Position numbers and translations under genes: made by a program. Below are positions 1 through 9,870 of a stretch of DNA of 64,000 bases, one piece after another. The DNA is from Mixophyes australis. Lineage: Eukaryota > Chordata > Amphibia > Anura > Limnodynastidae. Position 1 is the first letter of the stretch, and each line of letters starts with the position of its first letter. Under the pieces are notes generated by a model. That model saw only the letters and a list, made by a program, of their open reading frames with translations. It was not told the origin of the DNA and did no database searches. The stretch lies in assembly GCA_036250195.1 (NCBI GenBank), contig JAVHZZ010000003.1, positions 40,583,835 through 40,647,834 on the forward strand, written 5' to 3'.

Positions 1-360
1 TACTACATTGTACATGCCCAGCACTACACTACAAATATCCACACTACACTATATATACTCAACACCAAACCACACATGCCAACGCTACACTATACTTGAC
101 CAACACAACACCATAAATGTCTTAGATATAACACACGCACACTTAAGTCATATTTACTCAATTTTACACCATATATACCAATCCTACATCCACAATACAA
201 TATATGTTCAATACTACACCATGCATCCCTAGCACTGTATACTGAATATTATATCATACATAATCCACTCTGTCAATACATGCAGAACACTACTCCATAC
301 GCACTCAGCACTACACCATTAATACTGAAAGCACCATCCAATATACATGTACAAAACTTC
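1..360. repeat. Degenerate AC-rich minisatellite
   Basis: Imperfect units built around 'actacaccatatat' and 'caacactacac' recur about every 20-30 bases from the first base of the window. Divergence is high, so no exact period can be given. The array probably continues to the left of the window. The long reading frame at its start is low-complexity and not a gene. Confidence 0.75.
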
Positions 361-919
361 ACCATAGCTGCCTAACTCTGAAGTTACAATTACTTTTAAT
401 AATATGGTGCATACGCTGTAATAGTGTACCTTTACCACATTTGTCTATTCACTGTACTATTATTTCCCATACTAAGACCAACGCTGGATGTCCTTTTCCA
501 ATGTTTTCGGACCTGATTTTAGTTCAAGCATCACAGGTATTAACAGAAGAATCCTCTCGCCTCTTCAAAAGCAGATTTAATGGGCAGTAGTTCCCACATG
601 ATCGTTTTTTTTTATAATTTGCTGAAATTCTGGGTAACAAATGCTGTAGAAGTTAGTTTTATATTTTGGGGCTACTCATTTTGAAAGAAGAGCATCAATG
701 GGTAAATCAGAGGCGTCAATCGTCAAAATAGGTGGTAGAGATGGATCTGGGTGTGAGGAAATTGGAGCAGTGGGAAAGAGTTCTTTTAGCTTTTTAAAAG
801 CCACTTGTTGGGTCGAACTAAAGTGTCTCTTTCAGAGTGAGCTCTATAAGAGGTTGTATTACTTGGCAGTGTTCAATGGTTAATGATCCCTATTTCACAC
901 ATTTCCTTAAAGTAGGTTT
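361..919. other. No recognised feature
   Basis: AT-rich DNA without a convincing gene or repeat. The 61-codon frame at 698-883 has no family resemblance. By position this should be intron or flanking DNA of ldah. Confidence 0.5.
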
Positions 920-1813
920 TGTCACACATCAGACCCGCGGACCTACTACCCAAGGTCTGGTGCACTCTCCTGCCTGCGCTCCCTGAGTCTCCTGTCAGCT
1001 ACGTGGCATGCAGCTCCCCCTGACGCCACCAGTCCATGCGCAGACTCAGCTTTTATCACCTCCTCCTCTTATTCATTAGGAGACTAATTATCCCGCAGCA
1101 TATTTAAAGAACCTGTCCCATAGGTAAGGTGCCTGTTCTTTGAGTCAGCTCTTTTCCAGCGCTTAGACGTGGACCCTGCTCTTAGGTCCGCAGACTATCG
1201 CTCCTTGTCTACAGCAACTCTGCAGCTAACCACAGTGCTCTCCATGTCTGCCGCAGACTATCCCTCCTTGTCACCAGCAACTGCAGCTCACCACAGTGGT
1301 CTACATTTCTTCCGCAGACTATCGCTCTTTGTCTCCAGCACCTCTGCAGCTAACCACAGTGGTCTCTATATCTTCCGCAGACTATCGGTTCTTGTCTCCA
1401 GCATCCCTGCAGCTAACCACAGTGGTCAACATATCTGTCGCAGTCTATCACTCCTTGTCTCCAGCAAGTCTGCAGCTTACCACAGTGATCTCCACATCTG
1501 CCGCAGACTGTTGCTCCCTGTGCTCTGCAGAGTTAGCTATCCACAGTGATCCTTACTTCTGCAGCAGACCAGCGCTCCTTCAACCATTTCCTACCATTGG
1601 GCCTTCTCCAGTCCCAGTTGGATCATCTCCTTCCCAGCATCTCGGTTCTCTCTACAGGTCTCGTCTAACACTCACTCAGAGGACCGTGACCTGCAGGGCC
1701 GAGGATGCAAAGTCCATACCTTCTTTCAGGGGTCCCTGGCGAAAACCACTAGGTGCTGGGTAGCGCTCAAACAGACAGACCTTGAGGATCCGACAATCAT
1801 AGTGACTGTGACA
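920..1813 (+). mobile_element. LTR-like element A (TGTCAC...GTGACA ends)
   Basis: The element starts with TGTCACAC, ends with CTGTGACA, and has a GC-rich start, a TATA-like 'catatttaaag' and a block of internal tandem repeats. The same order (TGTCACAC start, 'gcctgttctt' before the repeats, 'ccact...gtgaca' end) is seen at 14900-17428, so the two look like members of one family. TG...CA ends with short inverted repeats suggest a solo LTR. No coding sequence or clear target duplication is visible here. Confidence 0.5.
1186..1560 (+). repeat. 63-bp tandem repeat inside LTR-like element A
   Basis: About six copies of a roughly 63-bp unit containing 'ccgcagactatc', 'cttgtctccagca' and 'ctgcagctaaccacagtg'. 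The units stay open in several frames because the period is a multiple of three, which explains the 126- and 155-codon frames here. Nothing suggests a protein. Confidence 0.85.
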
Positions 1814-2375
1814 GAATTCTTGCTTAAACAGTTTCGGTTCCAAACCTTGGGTGATTGTTCCCTGAAGGAAGTGTAGCATCTGGTAATACGTCGATGAGGC
1901 TGTCATAGATTCTGTTCACTGGTAAAAAAAAATATTAAATACATCTAGAATCTCATGATTGTCCTCTTCAACTAATACACTGGCTAAGTGGTGATAGACA
2001 CAAGGTACTAGGTGATGTATAATGGTAAGCACAGTATTTCAGTAGTCTCCAGTGTACTGTAATGACCAGAGTCAATGGTTGATTCATCCAGCAATTAAAC
2101 ATCCACAGCAAGTCAAGGATAGACAGTGTTTAAGGTCATCATTTTTCCTAAATATAAGCATAAATATGAGGTCAGAATTAGGTTGGGACTGAAATCCCAT
2201 AGAGTCACCAGAATAGAAACCTTTTTACCCGAGACTTGGGGTAAGATCAAAGAAGATGACCTTTCCACAATGTTAGCAAGTGTTCTCCTCCTTAATCTTT
2301 CTTCAGATGATGATTCTGGCTTCTGGCAACCTGGCAGTGGGTTGAGATAGAGGTAGTCATCAAATAAGCTTCCGT
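1814..2375. other. No recognised feature
   Basis: Moderately AT-rich DNA. Short frames on both strands around 2113-2382 show no recognisable domain. Confidence 0.5.
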
Positions 2376-2383
2376 GCTCCATC

Positions 2384-2548
2384 CAGTGGCGGAAGCGCCC
2401 TTGGTGCGGCCAGTGTGGGCATCGGGGCCCATGGAGATAATGGGGCCCACTGCAGATACAGAGGGTAGGAACTAGTGAGCTGTAGGCCTCGATTCACTCC
2501 TCCTCGCTTACCTGCATCGGGGCCCACAACTCGAAAGCTCCGCCTCTG
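2384..2548. mobile_element. Short nonautonomous hAT-like element
   Basis: The left end is CAGTGGCGGAAGC and the right end, read inverted, is CAGAGGCGGAGC. The flanks are gctccatc (2376-2383) and gcaccatc (2549-2556), an 8-bp target duplication with one mismatch. CAG-type ends plus an 8-bp duplication are typical of the hAT superfamily. There is no coding capacity. Confidence 0.7.
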
Positions 2549-2556
2549 GCACCATC

Positions 2557-3545
2557 TATCTCTCAGGTGTCGATAAACAATCAAATATACCAAATAGCCG
2601 GTTTTACAATTAATTTAATGCTTAATGGAAAATTATTGCTGGGTCAAAGTGAGAGTGAAGGATTTAAATTAGTTGGATAGTAAGATACTTTTGTACTATG
2701 TATTATTACTCTGCTATTGTGTAATGTGTTCCTCCCCACTATGTACCCCTCCTCCCCTTCTTTTTGTTTTGGTCTTCCCCCCCCCCCTTCCTTTTTACTT
2801 TTCTGTACCCCTTAAATTTTGAATAAAAATACTATTGAAGTTAAATTAGTTGGATAAATGTTGCCAAATTATGCAGCTTCAACGGCTACACCTATAACAG
2901 GCTTCTGCTCTCGTAAAGATTGGAAATAATCCCTGAATAGGAGTATTCAATGTGAAATAATGGGTGCTAGTTTACTCTATTTATTGAGGTGGCTTTTTGA
3001 ATATCACTGGTATTTTATCTGGTATCATGGTGGTTAGTATAAAATCACTATATGATAAGAGATTATTTTTTATTGTTCCTATGTTTTAGTTTTATTGACC
3101 AAACAATTATAATATCTAAGAAATACCAAAAAAAGGATCTTTAGAACGGCATTTTGAATTATTGTTGGGTATGTGATTGCTATTAATATTATTAAGATAA
3201 TAGTAATAATAATTCTCTGTACGGACCCTACTTAGTTGCTTGTTGTATTTTTGTTGCTTAAATCTTTGTATAAGGAGATTTCTCTGTATTCTAATAGCTC
3301 TTTAACAATATATTGTTATTTAAATAACATTTTTCCTACATATGTGCAATTTGAAATGGTGCTGCAAAGATACACAGCAATATAAAGAAACTTTGAATTC
3401 CTCTCTATTTATTTTTATGTATATATAGCGATGGATGTACCTCTTTTCATATTTTAACAATCAAAATATTAAAAAAAAATGTGGTATTACATTGTTTTAA
3501 TCTAAACATCAATATGTACTTAAGCTGAGAAGACACAACATCTTT
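2557..3545. other. No recognised feature; C-tract
   Basis: AT-rich DNA with a run of C residues near 2779-2791 followed by pyrimidine-rich sequence and a 'gaataaaaa' that resembles a polyadenylation signal. No gene could be assigned to it. Confidence 0.4.
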
Positions 3546-3550
3546 AAAAA

Positions 3551-3639
<89 letters not shown>

Positions 3640-3640
3640 A
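3551..3640. repeat. (TA)n-(GA)n compound microsatellite
   Basis: About 50 bases of pure TA dinucleotides pass directly into about 36 bases of GA repeats. Confidence 0.98.
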
Positions 3641-4450
3641 TCTGCAGATCTAAAAAAATGTAAACACATTACAAAACGTCAACAATAAAGTTCAAGATAT
3701 TTGAAGTATGCTACAAATTGACTGTTTTCTCTCTGTATTATAAAGTTATGGTAGATTAAAATTTTAAGAGTTTTGTTTTCCTAACAGACGCCCCGGCTAC
3801 AGCGAACTCGTGCAGATGTAGTCAAATTAATAGATGCATTAAAAAACCATATTTTTCATGTAAGCAGCTGCTAATATCTGACTAATGCATCGTAAAAATT
3901 ATGGGCAACATCTCTCCCAACAGCTGCTGCAATCTTTGTTTTGTCTGTTCTAAATTATTTACACAAAAGAAGAAAATGTTTCTGTAGGTTTTGCACGTTA
4001 ACCAGTTTCCTGTGCGGCAGCAAACTGCCGACACCTCCTAAGGAATCATCATTGTCTGTCATTTTATCATTCCAAAAATGCTGTTTCTTTAGTCATACTG
4101 TGCGGCGCCGTTGTGAAACATGACCAAGCAAGAATAAAAAGCAGAGGACTGTCCTAACTTCACCGTATTATTATACAGTGTTATCTGCAGAAGTGGAACA
4201 AAAACTTCTGCAAATTATTTCTCCGTTTGTCTAAGAATATCGCTTGCTTAAAAAGTCAGCTTAATTATTCTTTGATATGGTTTTGATTTAAATACAATTA
4301 CAAGCCACGTAGAACCGCACTGGTCTCTAAATTTTTCTAAATGACTGCCAGTAATTACTCATTTCATAACTATGAATAAGTGTAGCTTTTATGCATGAAT
4401 TTGCCTGTTTCCTGCTCCTCTAGACTTGCAGCACTCTCCATTCAGAACAT
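3641..4450. other. No recognised feature
   Basis: AT-rich DNA in the expected ldah intron. A short stretch at 3788-3859 is bounded by AG and GT and open in one frame, but its translation does not resemble LDAH, so it is not called an exon. Confidence 0.4.
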
Positions 4451-5010
4451 ACACCGTTCAGCCACAACATTAAAACCACCTACCAAGGAGTGGTGTATAT
4501 TAGACAACAAGTGAACAGTCAGTTCTTGAAGTTAATTTGTTGAAAGCAGGAAAATTGCCAAGTGTAAGGACCCGAGCGACTTTGACTAGGGCCAAATTGT
4601 GATGGCTAAAGGACTGAGTCAGAGCATCTCTAAAATTGCAGGTCTTGTGGGGTTTTCCTGGTATGCAGTGGTCCAAAGAAGGACAGCCAGTGAATAGGCA
4701 TCTGGTCCAATTCCACAGAAGAGCTACTGTAGCACAAATTGCTGAAACAGTTAAGCTGGCTATGATATAAAGGTGTCAGAACACACAGTGTATTGCAGCT
4801 TACTGCGCCAGAACTGGACCATGGAGCAATAAAAGAAGGTGGCCTGGTCTGATGAATCTCGTTTTATTGTGGACGGCCAGCCAAATGTGTGCGCGTGGTT
4901 TACCTGGGGAAGATATGGCACCAGGGTTCACTATGTGACGAATGCAAGCCAGTGGAGGCAGTGTGATGTTCTGGGAAATGTTCTCCTCTGACTCCACCCA
5001 CCCACAAACA
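4451..5010 (+). pseudogene. Tc1/mariner transposase relic
   Basis: The sequence begins with a terminal repeat of the type 'gttcagccacaacattaaa' that borders one vertebrate Tc1/mariner group. It continues with decayed transposase sequence. The stretch near 4848-4990 reads roughly as 'WSDESRF', then 'WGRYG' and 'GSVMFWEM', which are signature blocks around the first catalytic aspartate of Tc1-like enzymes. The frame is broken by stops and indels and no full DDE triad survives. The right end is not identifiable and seems replaced by other repeat sequence after about 5010. It lies in the presumed ldah intron. Confidence 0.8.
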
Positions 5011-5150
5011 AAAATGCCACTTTATTGGAAGAATATCGCTGCACCTGCCCATAAAACAAAACATCTGATTGCCCCAATCACTAAATGTAAACAGACCAAA
5101 GAAGAAAAAAAAATATGCAGTCTGAGGAGACCATGTGTGGGCAGTGTGTC

Positions 5151-5260
5151 CAAGCCCAAAAAGAAGCAACAAGCAGCAGCCTAAAAAAAACCTGCAACTC
5201 GGGAAAAAAAGAAGCCCAATTCCGCTTGTTATAAGCGGAATTGGCAACTATGCCAGCAGC
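5151..5260. repeat. Direct repeat, copy 1, with small palindrome
   Basis: About 105 bases containing 'aattccgcttgttataagcg' and its continuation, a small hairpin. A similar copy lies at 5648-5750. A hAT-like MITE sits between the two, so this may be a tandem duplication with a later insertion. Confidence 0.65.
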
Positions 5261-5290
5261 GTCCTTACACTAACTAAAGCGTTATTATAC

Positions 5291-5603
5291 CATACTTGCC
5301 GACTTTCTTCAGCTCCCTTCCGGGAGCCAGCCAGTGGAGGGGGGCGGGATAGCCAAAATCGCGGCATTTTGGCCCCGCCACCTGTGACGCCATGACGCAA
5401 ACATGGCGTCACAGGTGGCAAATGCCGCGATTCACTGGGAATCACGGCGTTTGGGATCTAATTCTGCCCACTTCACTAGTAAGTGGGGCACTTCCTAGTG
5501 AAGTAGGCAGAATTCGGGAGATTGCCACACTCGTCCGGGAGTCCGGGAGACTCTCGCAAAATGCGGGAGTCTCCCGGACATTCCGGGAGAGTTGGCAAGT
5601 ATG
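5291..5603. mobile_element. Palindromic hAT-like MITE
   Basis: The ends are CATACTTGCCGAC and its near inverse GTTGGCAAGTATG. Flanks tattatac (5283-5290) and tattatgc (5604-5611) form an 8-bp target duplication with one mismatch. The interior holds stacked inverted motifs such as 'ccgggagtctcccgg' and 'cttcactagtaagtgg', so the single strand could fold extensively. There is no coding sequence. Confidence 0.75.
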
Positions 5604-5647
5604 TATTATGCACAAGGCAATAAAGTTTTTTTGAAAAAAAAAAATGT

Positions 5648-5750
5648 TGTGAAGCCCAAAAACCGCAATCCGCGACCACAAAAAAACCCTGCAACTCTGA
5701 AAAAAACAAGCCGAATTCCGCTTGTAATAAGCGGAATTGGCAACTATGCT
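5648..5750. repeat. Direct repeat, copy 2, with small palindrome
   Basis: Counterpart of 5151-5260. It starts with 'aagcccaaaaa' and includes 'aattccgcttgtaataagcg' and 'gaattggcaactatg'. Confidence 0.65.
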
Positions 5751-5981
5751 CCCCTCAGATCGTACCAGCCTGAGTTTGCTAAGCAACATTCCCAGTGTGT
5801 CTCCTCTGGGTCCTAGTGCTAGGCCACACACTCAGTCACTGGGAGGTGTGAACAACAACACTAGAGGGGGTGTTACATTTAAAAATAAGAGGGATACACC
5901 TAAATTGGAGGGAGGAAGACTGAAAGGTGCTTTCATCATGGTGACAGATCCATGGAGCAATCTCCAAGAGGTTGTAGTATC

Positions 5982-6077
5982 TAGTATATTCTAGAACATG
6001 ATAGCTAGAATCTGATTGGTTGCTATGGGCAACATCTCCACTGTACTCTTTAGAAGGTTTGATAAATCTACCCCTAA
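5982..6077. mobile_element. Fragment of CCAAT-bearing palindromic MITE
   Basis: One arm of the frog MITE described at 9696-9870: 'gctagaatctgattggttgc', 'gggcaacatctccact' and a degraded end 'gataaatctacccct'. The other arm is missing. Confidence 0.75.
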
Positions 6078-6698
6078 TGCTCATTTATTATTCACAAAAC
6101 TTGCACGTTTCAGTTTGCCCAAATGTGCCGGCTAATCATTTCTCCTGCGTATGCAAAAATCTTACCTCCTGTCATGAAGTATTTGGCTATTGCATACAAC
6201 GCAGCTCTGCTCAGAAAATGAAGCACACACAGGCTCTAAAATACTTAAGGACATTTTTGAAACAGGCAGTAAACATGATTTTTGACTGAATGTTTTTTTT
6301 CACTGTACATTAATTTAAACTTTAAACACTGCACTTTGTTTTGAGTCTATAGAGACAGAGGAGGAATTATACACGTGTATTGTCAAGGTACTTACTACGC
6401 AAGTTACAAGAAACACGTGTCAGTCAGTGTCCAGTCAAGATACCTATTATTTTGTAGTAACTTATATCTGCTGTTTCCTTGTTGATATCCTCTTCTACAT
6501 ACATACAATATTACTGTACGAATCTCATCTCCAGGCTTTTTGCAGCCATGTTGTAGAAATGTTTACAAAAATATTCTATGCTATTTGCTTTTATTTTAAC
6601 CAAAGCAAAAAGTATCACTCATAACTAACAGCTACATAATGCAATATTACATGTAAAAGGCTTTAAAAAAATCTATTCTCTTCTCTTTCTCTCTTCAG
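6078..6698. other. ldah intron end, no further feature
   Basis: AT-rich DNA ending in a pyrimidine tract (tctcttctctttctctcttcag, roughly 6677-6698) that forms the splice acceptor for the ldah terminal exon. Confidence 0.7.
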
Positions 6699-6875
6699 CT
6701 CATTTTCTATTATGGTGCCAAAGACGCGTGGTGTCCCGTTCAGTATTACGAAGACATCAGGAAGGACTTTCCTAAAGCCAATATCTTGCTATGTGATAAA
6801 GGGATCAGGCATGCTTTCGTCCTGGACTCCGGCAAAGAAGTAGCTGCCATGATTATAAGCTGGTTAAACATCTGA
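6699..6875 (+). CDS. ldah: LDAH terminal coding exon (partial gene)
   Basis: This exon encodes the last 58 residues of lipid droplet-associated hydrolase (C2orf43 homologue), an alpha/beta-hydrolase-fold protein of lipid droplets implicated in cholesterol ester and lipid turnover. It follows a pyrimidine tract and AG acceptor, starts in phase 0 with LIFYYGAKDAWCP and ends SWLNI-stop. In the family, the Asp in the block after FYYG and the His in IRHAFVL should be the acid and base of the Ser-Asp-His triad; both are present. The nucleophile Ser and the rest of the protein are encoded upstream and were not located, so they are probably left of the window. No stop or frameshift occurs inside the exon. 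ldah and gdf7 are neighbours facing tail to tail, as in mammals. Confidence 0.93.
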   Translation, partial: LIFYYGAKDAWCPVQYYEDIRKDFPKANILLCDKGIRHAFVLDSGKEVAAMIISWLNI

Positions 6876-6901
6876 GCTCTGCTCTGCAGAGAAACTGTTT
6901 C

Positions 6902-7253
6902 AGGCCTTGTACACACGGGCGTCAAGTTTAAGCATTTAATGCGCTTTCCTAGCGCCTATTAAATGCTCATTGATGCGGATAGTCCGAAAAATAATGTAAG
7001 CCAATAAAATTGTGCACACACACACTCTCTAATAAGCGTTTGCCTCACTTTCATTTATTTCATGTCAATTTTGACATTGCCTTGAGGGTTCAGTGCTCGG
7101 TAAAATGCAATGGCGTTATATGAAAGCGCTCATTAAATACATAGTACACTAGAGAAGCTTGAGAACACACTTACAAAACCCTGGTAAAAGCACGGTAATG
7201 TCTATGTCTTTTGCTGGCGTTTGTCTTTTTTGACGCCCGTTTGTACAACACCT
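6902..7253. mobile_element. MITE in the ldah 3' region
   Basis: The left end 'ttgtacacacgggcgtcaa' matches the inverted right end 'ttgacgcccgtttgtacaa' with few differences. It starts 27 bases after the ldah stop codon, so most of the ldah 3'UTR is this element. It holds inner inverted segments ('aagcatttaatgcgc', 'ggcgttatatgaaagcgctc') and no coding sequence. The family was not identified. Confidence 0.7.
7003..7008 (+). promoter_or_regulatory. Candidate ldah polyadenylation signal
   Basis: AATAAA 128 bases after the ldah stop, followed by a 'tgtgcacacacacactc' stretch. It lies inside the MITE. Another AATAAA is at 7509-7514; which one is used cannot be told from sequence. Confidence 0.4.
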
Positions 7254-7868
7254 TTTAATTCTGTAACATTTTAAGTTGTAATTCAGTTATACGTGGCGTC
7301 AGCACTGTAGATTATACAATGGCAGGGTTTTTATTGTAGATTACATATACTTTAGAATGAATTACAGCTTTTTCATTGCTAGCCTGGACGCACTTGACTT
7401 CCTGCCATTGAAATGTTGGCTGCACACAAGGCCCAGAAGTGACACTCGGGAAATGTGCAAATCAGGCGTTGGGTGGAGAGGTTTGGGAAGGTGAATCTGT
7501 CTTTGCAAAATAAAACTTTGCAAAGCAGGAAAATGAAGAGGCTTTGCTGCTAGGACCCGCTCTCTGGCAGGGAAAAGGGATGACACATTTGAGTATATGG
7601 ATCAAAGAGTTGAGAGATCTGACAGTCCTCATCTCTGCAAGAAGTAAAAATATAACTGAAAGGTGATTGATTGTTGAAAAAAAAAACGCAACTGCTTGCA
7701 ATGGTATCCAATAAGAACTGAAGTGCTATTGTCGTTTAAATTTTTATAACCTGTCCCGCTGATTATGGACAGGTTTGCTCTGCAATGCTTGTTTGGATAT
7801 CCAGGGCCATGTATTACACATGTACATAGACATAGCATCGTGACCACTGCTTGCATCTAATCTTGGGA
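7254..7868. other. No recognised feature
   Basis: Intergenic DNA downstream of ldah; short frames only. It contains the alternative AATAAA at 7509-7514. Confidence 0.5.
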
Positions 7869-8016
7869 CCTGGCTAACCTGTGACTAACCTGTGACACAC
7901 CAGGTGTTGTGAAACTACAAGTCCCAGCATGCTTTGCCAATATATAGCAGCTTATTGCTGGAAGGGTATGCTGGGACTTGTAGTTTCACAACACCTGGAG
8001 TGTCACAGGTTAGCCA
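7869..8016. mobile_element. Palindromic MITE with two ZNF143-like motifs
   Basis: Inverted arms 'ggctaacctgtga...caccaggtgttgtgaaac' and 'gtttcacaacacctgg...tcacaggttagcc' surround a short loop. Each arm contains an ACTACAAGTCCCAGCATGC-type sequence (7914-7932 forward, 7966-7984 reverse), resembling the ZNF143/THAP11 site. The left arm also has an 11-base duplication, 'ctaacctgtga'. Related copies are at 12885-12981 and 31936-32085. Confidence 0.8.
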
Positions 8017-8998
8017 ACACTGACCTATACGCTTCAGGTGTATTGGGAAAGAGGTCCTTGCCTGCATTCCTAGGGCACATGTTTTCCAAATTACTGTCAC
8101 TTAGCTGCTTGTTTGGATATATTGTAAGTCTGTGTATTTCATCAGTGTTAAGCTTTAAATTGCATTGCTGTACTGTGTACACATATCATACGGCTCAAAA
8201 CTTTCATTGAAAATCTGACAGATGCGCCAAGCAGTCATAGCAGTACAGATTGTCTGGGAGAGTTCTTCTACCTTTCACAAATAAATATACTGCGTCCCTC
8301 TGCATGCTGAAGTGTCAAGATTGCAAAGCCAGAGTTGTGTTTATGCACGTACCTCATTACACCATTGTCCATGTTCAGTCTTAGCTGCAGTCTTTGCAGC
8401 GGGCTTCATTTAGATTGTCTTTGTTGTTGTCACACACCCCAATTTGTGCTGATGGGCCACCTAGATTTGTGCTGAAGTGGATTGGTTTACAGAGTAAGGT
8501 GGTGGTGTTTAGTGAGGAGTAGAATGTTGCACCAGCCATTGGGGGGAATGACAGCACTGCTTCCTAAATACAGAGTAGCTGCACTAGTGCGCCTTGTTTG
8601 TAAATAAGTGAAAAGACGAGATTTTCATTTTGCAGAGCTCTATTATTAAAATATATTAAAGTGGTGGAGAAGTAGCATATTTAGGGGTGTTCCTTGCTTT
8701 GCAGAGAGTGTACAGCCACTTTGCCAAATGTAAAAAATAAAACAGCCTAGATGCACACAAAGTGCCGCATCTAATAAAGGCAATTTCTGGTGTACCCACG
8801 ACTACCAACATTCCATTTCGGACAAAAGTAAAAAGTGTATTCCGTCTAGAGGTTGTACTAGCAGTGGTTGGACAAAGTGTGCACATTTTAGAGGTTACAA
8901 AGTCTAACTAACTAAATCTTATATGAAGTGCCCTTTTAAACAGAAAGTGAACCCCCAAAAAGGAAGCACTTGTGTTAGTGTCAGTAACAAATGAGAAC

Positions 8999-9000
<2 letters not shown>
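8017..9000. other. No recognised feature
   Basis: Unremarkable intergenic sequence on both strands. Confidence 0.5.
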
Positions 9001-9095
<95 letters not shown>

Positions 9096-9114
9096 TGTGT
9101 ATATATATATATAT

Positions 9115-9211
<97 letters not shown>
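9001..9211. repeat. Long (TA)n microsatellite with TATACA variants
   Basis: About 210 bases of TA dinucleotides broken by 'aaataaatatgtg' and 'acatacat' blocks. All reading frames here are artefacts of Tyr-Ile repeats. Confidence 0.98.
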
Positions 9212-9695
9212 ATGTATCATGCATTGTTGTAGTAGTACCAAGTGAGGAGCTTCACACAGTTGTTCTGATATATAATAAAGGCAAGAGAGTACCGTTTACC
9301 CTTCTCTGCAACATATAAGGGCATTTTCAGGGTGTTGGTTCCACCTTATTTCTTGTTGCCTCGGCGTTGCTGCAATTTGCACCAACAGTGGTCATGAGGC
9401 ACTGCAGAGACTAACCTTTCCAAGGCAGGATGTCTGCAATGTTAAAGTGTGTCCTAATCGCATGGTGCTATATGTATATCACATGTCCATCAGACAGGCT
9501 CATCTCACGTCCAGGGGCAGGCTGGGGTGGGGGACAGGGGGAATCTGCTCTCCGGGTTGGGTCAGTTTGGGCTGGGCCACGGGGCCACCAGCATTTTTCT
9601 TCCTTTAAAATACTACTAATAGTCTGCTGAGTCGAGTTTTGCCACCCAGGTTAAAAATTGTCTGACGTCCCCTGTTCATGTCTCATTGACCCTTT
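9212..9695. other. No recognised feature
   Basis: Mixed sequence with a short GC-rich patch near 9510-9590; no gene or known repeat recognised. Confidence 0.4.
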
Positions 9696-9870
9696 GGGCT
9701 AGATTTACTAAGCTGCGTTTTTGAAAAAGTGGAGCTGTTGCCTATAGCAACCAATCAGATTCTAGCTGTCATTTTGTAGAATGTACTAAATAAATGAAAG
9801 CTAGAATCTGATTGGTTGCTATAGGCAACATCCCCACTTTTTCAAACCCGCAGCTTAGTGAATCTAGCCC
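9696..9870. mobile_element. Harbinger-like palindromic MITE (CCAAT family)
   Basis: Near-perfect palindrome with ends GGGCTAGATTTACTAAGCTG and the inverse CAGCTTAGTGAATCTAGCCC. Each arm carries 'gcaaccaatcagattc', a CCAAT box in inverted orientation relative to the other. Three-base flanks (TTT here, TAA for the copy at 43879) suggest a PIF/Harbinger-type target duplication. This is the best-preserved copy; others are at 20741, 32225 and 43879, with fragments elsewhere. Confidence 0.85.

Noticed and set aside
1169..1763. 126- and 155-codon overlapping frames
   Set aside because: They are open because of the 63-bp repeat period; there is no recognisable protein.
3788..3859. AG/GT-bounded open stretch that could be an ldah exon
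   Set aside because: Its translation (TPRLQRTRADVVKLIDALKN...) does not resemble the LDAH region expected before LIFYYG, and the other frames do not help. Splice-like dinucleotides alone are too weak.
8919..9318. Tyr-Ile repeat frames
   Set aside because: They are artefacts of a TA microsatellite.
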